Shown here in pieces: positions 55,821-64,000 of a stretch of DNA of 64,000 nt. Under the pieces are notes generated by a model. It did not search any database. It saw only the letters and a list, made by a program, of their open reading frames with translations, and was not told the DNA's origin. Positions within the stretch are counted from its first letter, which is position 1. Each line of letters opens with the position of its first letter. This DNA is from Silene conica (Eukaryota; Streptophyta; Magnoliopsida; Caryophyllales; Caryophyllaceae). The stretch covers positions 25,769,079 through 25,833,078 of the forward strand of contig CM055313.2 in the NCBI GenBank assembly GCA_029255685.2, in the 5' to 3' direction. The translations under genes were made by a program, and so were the position numbers.

Positions 55821-56600
55821 TGACGAGGGAACCCGCAGCCGCTACCTTTGGCGCGCACTGGGTAAACCCGCGGGTATATGTGATAGTCTGCAAACCACAT
55901 ACACCAGGTAAACCACCCGAGGGTTTATTAATATAAAATGATTGACGATTTATATAAAATGTTCACTGTTTATTACATAAATTAGTCATTTTATATTTGT
56001 TGTAATATAGGACGATCCACGCCTTAACTACCAAAAGCAAAGCATACAAACCTAATATGTCCAAAGTATTATTATTATTATATTTCGTTAGTTTTTGCTT
56101 AAGACAGTAATACCTATTTTATAAAACCGGACAATTCAGATACTTGGGCTGTATTAGAGCTGACTTAATTTCAGTTCCTTTCAATTTTATTTGGTTGTAT
56201 TTCGTTAAGTTTTTTTTACGTTAAATCAATTATATTCAGTTAATCTCTTCACAAAATTAACTTTTAATTCAACGACAGAATTCACTCCACCTTAGTTCCA
56301 CTCAATTAAGTTCAATTAAGTTTTACCCAAATTAATTCAATTCAACTCGTTTCAACCGAAAAGAACAGGGCTAACACTTAATAATATAACAAGATAGGTT
56401 ATTTGCTATCACCCGAGCAATTAAAAAGTGATCAGTTTATGACAAAGAGCGACATTTTTATACTAAAACATAGCCAATTTTTATTATCATAGTAAAATAA
56501 TCTCTTTTTATCATAAACTGGACATTTTATATCATTGTAACATACAACGGTCTCACGCCATAACTACTAAAAAGCAAAGCATACAAACCTAATATGTCCT
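55560..56600. repeat. Degenerate direct repeats flanking a SINE and a MITE
   Basis: The word 'gcaaacctaatatgtccaaagtatta' type sequence occurs at about 55,588, 56,046 and (partly) 56,582. 'ttatgacaaagaatgata'-like sequence recurs at 55,750 and 56,438. This is an old ~460-bp duplication. The second copy is interrupted at about 56,150-56,375 by an insert with gggctgt / acagggc ends, probably a small hAT-like MITE. Confidence 0.6.
55789..55928 (-). mobile_element. SINE-like retroposon (minus strand, 5'-truncated or short)
   Basis: A T-run of 31 bp (55,789-55,819) is the A-tail of a minus-strand insert. The adjoining 'gtgacgagggaacccgcagc', 'cgcgcactgggtaaacccgc' and 'tgcaaaccacatacaccagg' is a widespread plant SINE-type sequence (Au-SINE-like by memory). 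Possible short flanking duplications ('aatataa') are too weak to rely on. Confidence 0.6.
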
Positions 56601-57719
56601 AATTTTCATAACAATTTAATATAACACACTTTGCTACGTTGTATTCCAATTTCACCATGAAAATTGCCAAACTATTAATTACTTAAATTTATCTTTATGG
56701 AATCTTGTCCTTGGAATATTTCATACAAGCCCATTATTTAATTAAGTAAGATAATATTTTTATTATCTCGAATCGTTATCGGGTTTATGGTTAAAGGCGA
56801 GTCCGTACGCATTATTAAGAGATGATTATAAAATTAAATTAGTCAAATTATAGTGATTAGTCGTTAATTAATTGTTAAAATTGGTGGATTTTTAAGTTGG
56901 GTTAGCCATGAGGGACCCATTTTATGGGTCCAGTCACCGGCCCATGAGATCATTATCACATTTCTTACTTGCAACGTCAAGATAAATTAATTGAGTGTTG
57001 AAATATTGGTATTGATTAATTATTACGCAGTCAAATAGGAAGATTAAAATAGTAGATGGATAAATTCTGATTGTCTTGCAGAATAATCGGCTAAAATTCA
57101 ATTCAATTCAGATCCTAATTAAAAAGTTAGTTTTAAAAATTAAAATCCTATAAATTGTGTAAAAAAGTTAAAACTCATAAAGAACACGGTTTCACCATAG
57201 AGATTTACGTACAATACATCTCATGTAATACCGTTTTACGATAAAAGATAATTCTTGTAAGGTGATTGAATTCATGTGTTGTTATAGTATGGCGATCTTG
57301 CGAGCTTAAGTTATTGCAATCCAGTTTAACTTTATTCAAGTCGATTTAGCTCAGCTTAACTCTAGCTTTAGTCAGTTTTGTCCAGCTCAATTGAACACAA
57401 ATTAAGTTTTACTTCCTCTCAACATGATTCAATTCAGTTCTGTCCAATTTCATTCAATTTTATGTGAATGGAAGAAGCCAGAGACTAAATAAATGCTCTA
57501 CCTCGCCCGACTTGTAACATTACTTTTCTAATCTCCATTTTATTTCGTATAATTTCTCTAGTTTTAGTTATATGATATCATACACGATACATCATATCAT
57601 CTCATATTTTACAGTAACTATAGATGTAAAATCACGTTGTTATTTACCAAACAAATACACGGAATAACTAAATAACTACTTTTACAAGGGTAGTTACATA
57701 AACCAATAAATTGTTAGCC

Positions 57720-57720
<1 letters not shown>
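56601..57720. other. Intergenic DNA
   Basis: AT-rich. At about 57,300-57,480 is a stretch of 'caattcagtt/tccagctcaa' words like those in the 56,160-56,370 insert, probably another old MITE. No gene was seen. Confidence 0.5.

Positions 57721-57764
<44 letters not shown>
57721..57764. repeat. (TTA)n microsatellite
   Basis: About 14 uninterrupted TTA units. Confidence 0.98.
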
Positions 57765-59823
<2,059 letters not shown>

Positions 59824-60164
59824 CAAGGCTACAAAAACAATGTTTTACATTATCTACAAAACTAAACTACATATGATAATTTCAATTCTTATGCCACGTA
59901 ATTAATTTCATGAATTTAAATAGATCTCGTGAACATGGACAGATAGAAAAAATTTACTCTTAGAAAACATAAAATGCAAATTTACCCATTTTCATTTTTT
60001 TTACAACCAAACAACAAAACTTGTTTGGAAATCTATCTCCGACACACTTGTTAAAACCACATTTGTAAAAACATATCAAGGATCTCACGAAAACAGAAAA
60101 ATATATATATGGAGTAGTTCCCAAAAAAAATAAAACAAAATACTCCTTACATAATTACATTTTA

Positions 60165-61160
60165 CTCCCTTCAGGGGCGTATTTAGGGGGGTGCAGGGGG
60201 TTCATCCGCACCCCTTTTGTTCCGAAATATTTAAAATTTAGTTTCAATAAATTTATCAAATATTTGGTGGTGTATTGGTTAGATGCTGAAGTTTTATTAG
60301 TTTGGTTATGAGTTCGACCCCCATAACTAACATTTTTGCACTTTTATTTCATTTAGTAATAAATTTTGACTTTAATGCTTATTTAATGTTCTAATATCAT
60401 ATTATCCGACTACAACTATTTCGATTATATTATAAAACGTAATTTTTTCACATTAAAGTTTTATATATACTTACAAATTTATATTTCTTCCATTCCAATC
60501 AATTCTATACATTTGTTTTATTCACGTTTGTCAATACTCGTATTCTTTTGTTAATATCTTTAGTTACATATCGATAAAAAATATAAAAATTTGATATTCA
60601 TAATGTACTCGGTAAGACAATTTAAACAAGATCTCACATGACTAACTTTTATGTTATATATTAGAAATTGTGTCGAATATTCACTCGACTTATAAATAGT
60701 GTCCATAAAGTGAAATGAAATACAAAGTATTTTATTTATACCTTCTTGAATTATTTAGAACCAAATTTTCTAATTTTGTGTTTTACTTTAGCCGCACGAT
60801 TTTTGTGTTTAAATTTTAGCTCACATCGCCAAAATAATTGTTAAATTTTTGCACCCCCTGTGCTCTAGTCCTAGATACGCCACTGACTCCCTTCGTACCA
60901 CACCAAATGTAACACTTCCTCTACAAACGGACATACCACAACAAAGGTAACATTTCTTATTTGACCCGTAACATTATCAAGTTATCCTTATACCCATTTG
61001 ATATTTACACAAAATGTCATTACATACCTCACCTACCAATTCACAATTAAACCCACAATTACATATCCCACCAATTTTTTTCACCATTTGATAATTTTTT
61101 CCACCTTGTCTTAAATACTCCATTTTTCCTCACGTTACCTTTGGTCTGGTACGGAAAAAG
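60165..61160. mobile_element. Stowaway-like MITE, split by a hAT insertion
   Basis: The left TIR 'ctccctt|cgtaccacaccaaa' (interrupted at 60,171) pairs with 'tttggtctggtacggaaaaag' at 61,140-61,160 as inverted ends. A TA precedes the left end. Without the hAT the MITE is about 275 bp. A related inverted pair may continue to 61,380 ('atataagtcgtttt' / 'aaaatgacttatat', ending ggaagggagggag), a second MITE side by side. Confidence 0.6.
60172..60885. mobile_element. Non-autonomous hAT element (714 bp)
   Basis: The ends are CAGGGGCGTATTTAGG and, inverted, CAGTGGCGTATCTAGG, typical plant hAT termini. It is flanked by a perfect 8-bp target duplication ACTCCCTT (60,164-60,171 and 60,886-60,893). 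No transposase is inside. Confidence 0.9.
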
Positions 61161-61567
61161 ATATAAGTCGTTTTAGATTATTTCACGATAACTAAGAAAA
61201 TATTGGAAAATATTGTATTACTAAAATGTTATAAATGCTCTTTGAAAGTAATAAAAAATAATTCCACCAATAACATGGTTTAAATTACCTCTTTTTCCTT
61301 GTTCTTAGTGCTTTGGGAAAAATGATACGGTAAGTGGATTATACATCCGAAAATGACTTATATTATGGAAGGGAGGGAGCACATTATTTCATGGTATCCT
61401 CACCTACCACTTTTCATGCATTAAAAGGAAAAAACAGGCAAAAAAAAAAAAATCAGACAAAGGCAAGAGCAGTTGGTGAGAAGCCTAATCTATTGTCTAG
61501 TACTAAATCTTGAACAAAAGAAAACATCAGTCAAACTCCTGCCTATACAACCATTCTACTGCTGTCA

Positions 61568-63560
61568 ATGGAGCAGATACAGCATAAGCATGTAGCAGTT
61601 AGAGGGCTCAACCTCCACGTCGCCGAGGCCGGAACAGGTTAGCCACTGCCAATATGATCATTAGATGCTTCTACTTTAGTACTCACAGTTTTGTAACTTT
61701 ATAACTTATATTGTCCTTGTTTCATTTTGGTGATCAAACAATATCGACTTTAACATATACTTGTATTGATATAAACTTAAGAGAAAGGTAATACCTGGTT
61801 TTCTGATCGAGTTTTGTTCATGTAACTGAAGGTTCCAAAGTAGTGGTTTTCCTGCATGGTTTCCCAGAGATATGGTACTCATGGAGGCATCAAATGGTGG
61901 CAGTAGCCGAGGCTGGATATCGAGCAATTGCTATTGATTTCAGGGGTTATGGTCTCTCTGAACAGCCAGCTGAGCCTGAGAAGGCAACCATGACCGATTT
62001 TGCTGAGGATGTCATAGGTTTACTGGACTCCTTGGGTATCGACAAGGTAATGCAAACTTGCAAAGTCTGTTTTGAAGCGAACTTCGGGTTAAAGCCTTCT
62101 TATCAGAACATTGTACTGTGTGGGTTGCCTTTTCCATAGGAACATCAAACGGTTGTTTATTCGAGTCTGGGAGTTAAAGTAGGGATGTTGTGGCTTTGTT
62201 ATTACTGAAAGATCTAGTTTCACCATGTTAGAAAGGTGACTCAACAAAGAATTTCAGAGGTGTACCATACCCAACAGCTGGAAATACCATAACAGTATAC
62301 CATAACGGTCATTTATTCGAGTCTTGCATGATGCCCATTTAGTATCAGGTGTCGTGATAGCCATCCCTATCTGATCGGCACATAAAAGAACTATACACAG
62401 GGTCTCCTATTATTTAGGAATAAGCTTAAAAATAGCAGTATGAAAGAAAAACCAAAGGGAAGAAATTGAAAACGCACCTTAAGGCTTTCCGACTGTCTGT
62501 GAATGCAGGTTTTCCTGGTCGGGAAAGATTTTGGGGTTTTCATCGTGAGCATGATAGCAGTACTCCATAAGGAAAGAGTTGCTGGTATCTTAACCCTAGG
62601 CATCCCATTCATGCTACCTGGATTCAGTAACCTCAAGCCAGATCAACTTCCGAAAGGCTTCTACATTTTGCGATGGAAGGTAACGAAATTACTTCACTTC
62701 ACAAAGCATTATAGTAGCTTAGCTATCATTTCTGCAGAATTTTACTTCTGCACTTCTCTGGTGATGTTTTATAACAGGAGCCAGGAAGGGCAGAGGCGGA
62801 TTTTGGTCGATTTGATGTCAAGACTGTGATACGAAACATATATATCCTGTTTTCGGGGAGTGAGCTTCAGGTAGCAAGTGATGATCAAGAAATAATGGAC
62901 TTAGTTTCTCCCAATACTCCTCTACCACCTTGGTTCTCAGAGGACGACCTCTCAGTTTACGCAAATCTATATGAAACCTCAGGGTTTCGTACGGCCTTGC
63001 AAGTTCCGTACAGGTAAGTCGTAGCAGCACCAATCGATCACAAGTTAAAAATGGTATTAATTATCGGTTTCAGTATACATTCAGAAGAATTGACTGTACC
63101 ATGTAACCTGGTTTACAACACAATATCACAGCACAGATTCAACAATCAGTCAAGTTCATGTTAGTATAATGCAAAACCGTCTACTCATACACCCAGAGTC
63201 CAGACTACCCAGTAATTTAAAGACTAACCACTGCATTTGATATGATATGAGACAATCACATGTCTAGAGCCTTTACGGAAGTGTAATCTACAGCTAACGC
63301 TTGATTGCAGGAGCATGGGCATTAGTATCGACATTGAAGATCCAAAGGTCACAGCTCCGGCATTGCTCATTATGGGTGAAAAGGATTACGTCTTCAAATT
63401 TCCAGGCATGGAAGAATACATTAGGGATGGAATTGTCAAAACAATTGTGCCTGATCTAGAGATCATATACATGCCTGAAGGAAATCACTTTGTTCAAGAA
63501 CAGTTTCCCGAGGAGGTTAACCGGGTCATTATTTCCTTCCTCAACAAACATACTATCTAA
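61568..63560 (+). CDS. Soluble epoxide hydrolase-like alpha/beta hydrolase (5 exons, 313 aa)
   Basis: The exons are 61,568-61,637, 61,832-62,046, 62,509-62,679, 62,778-63,013 and 63,311-63,560. All have GT..AG introns and keep frame (942 nt with stop). The protein starts MEQIQHKHVAVRGLNLHVAE. The oxyanion loop is HGFPE at 32-36. The nucleophile Asp102 is in 'VFLVGKDFG'. The acid Asp256 is in 'MGEKDYVF'. The base His290 is in 'EGNHFVQEQFPEE'. Tyr residues in the cap-like stretch ('VYANLYETSGFRTALQVPYR') are candidates for epoxide-opening tyrosines. The length matches plant soluble epoxide hydrolases, which convert fatty-acid epoxides to diols for cutin and defence. The nucleophile elbow is GKDFG rather than the more usual GHDWG. 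It appears intact, probably cytosolic or peroxisomal, with no clear signal peptide. Confidence 0.93.
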
Positions 63561-64000
63561 TAGACAATAGCTGATTTTTTTCTGAAGTAATGCTGTAAAC
63601 CATGGTCGCTCTGCCCAATATTTTCTTTATTTAGCAATGTTGTACAAGAAAACTTATTTGGAAGTACTTCGTCAACAAAAATCCTGCGTAATATATTTTT
63701 ATTTTAAAAACTCTGCCAAGAGTGTACATTTTTCAGGCCATCGCTCAAACAAGCCAAAACGCTTTACAACCGTATGTTGGATCCGTTTTTTCCCTCATAT
63801 CTAATATAATATACAAAATATGAAACCGAGTCTCAATGTTTACTCCACTATGGTGGTCTCAGACTCCATCTGCAAACCCAGATGAAGTCTGCCTAAGATC
63901 TGGTCATCTGAAAAGGCCACTGGAACCTCAAATACATGTATACAGTATAAATATTATGACATACTCCTATGCATGGTTCAAAATCCCGGCCGAGTCGTGT
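63561..64000 (+). other. 3' flank of the epoxide hydrolase gene
   Basis: Likely 3'UTR in the first ~150 bp. No gene was recognised up to the window end. Confidence 0.5.

Overview
The window is nuclear DNA from a flowering plant. The evidence is spliced genes with GT..AG introns, a plant-type AP2/ERF transcription factor, an epoxide-hydrolase gene with five exons, and stacked plant retrotransposon lineages (Athila, Tekay-like chromovirus, SIRE-like copia, Retand/Tat-like) plus MULE, L1, hAT and MITE elements. The Retand-like antisense ORF and a TACTCCGTA-type LTR end suggest Caryophyllales (a Silene-like genome), but that is inference only.

Layout. 1-43,075 is one deep nest of transposons. 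An L1-type LINE (+; fragments 13,584-14,568 and 41,393-43,075) is the oldest host. On its left lies the 3' end of a SIRE-like copia element (10,153-13,583), which was entered by a Retand/Tat-like element (8,091-10,152). That was entered by an Athila element on the minus strand (4,068-8,090), which was in turn entered by a copia element on the minus strand (1-4,067). On the LINE's right lies a Tekay-like gypsy element on the minus strand (RNase H fragment 14,565-14,968; RT, protease, gag, PBS and LTR at 35,392-41,392). A 20.4-kb composite Athila-family structure (14,969-35,391) is inserted in its RNase H domain. The composite contains an LTR, a tandem array of about 4.5 units of 1,882 bp made of LTR plus 3'UTR, and two gag-protease copies that share a central LTR and carry no RT or integrase.

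43,473-48,984 is a complete but decayed Mutator-like element with ~124-bp terminal inverted repeats. It holds a minus-strand MURA-type transposase and a plus-strand GRF zinc-finger gene. 48,985-53,453 is AT-rich intergenic DNA. 53,454-54,743 is an intact single-exon AP2/ERF gene of the ERF053/ERF054 (DREB A-6) type. 54,744-61,567 is intergenic, with a SINE-like piece, MITEs, a hAT inside a MITE, and long TA/TTA microsatellites. 61,568-63,560 is an intact epoxide hydrolase gene of 313 aa.

The ERF and the epoxide hydrolase are the only two apparently functional host genes. The most unusual signal is a 12-bp palindrome, GGTCG-RY-CGACC. It occurs almost always as a pair with exactly 21 bp from start to start. 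About 39 pairs lie in both Athila families, in LTRs, 3'UTR and gag coding DNA, with variable 9-bp spacers. I know of no described function for it.
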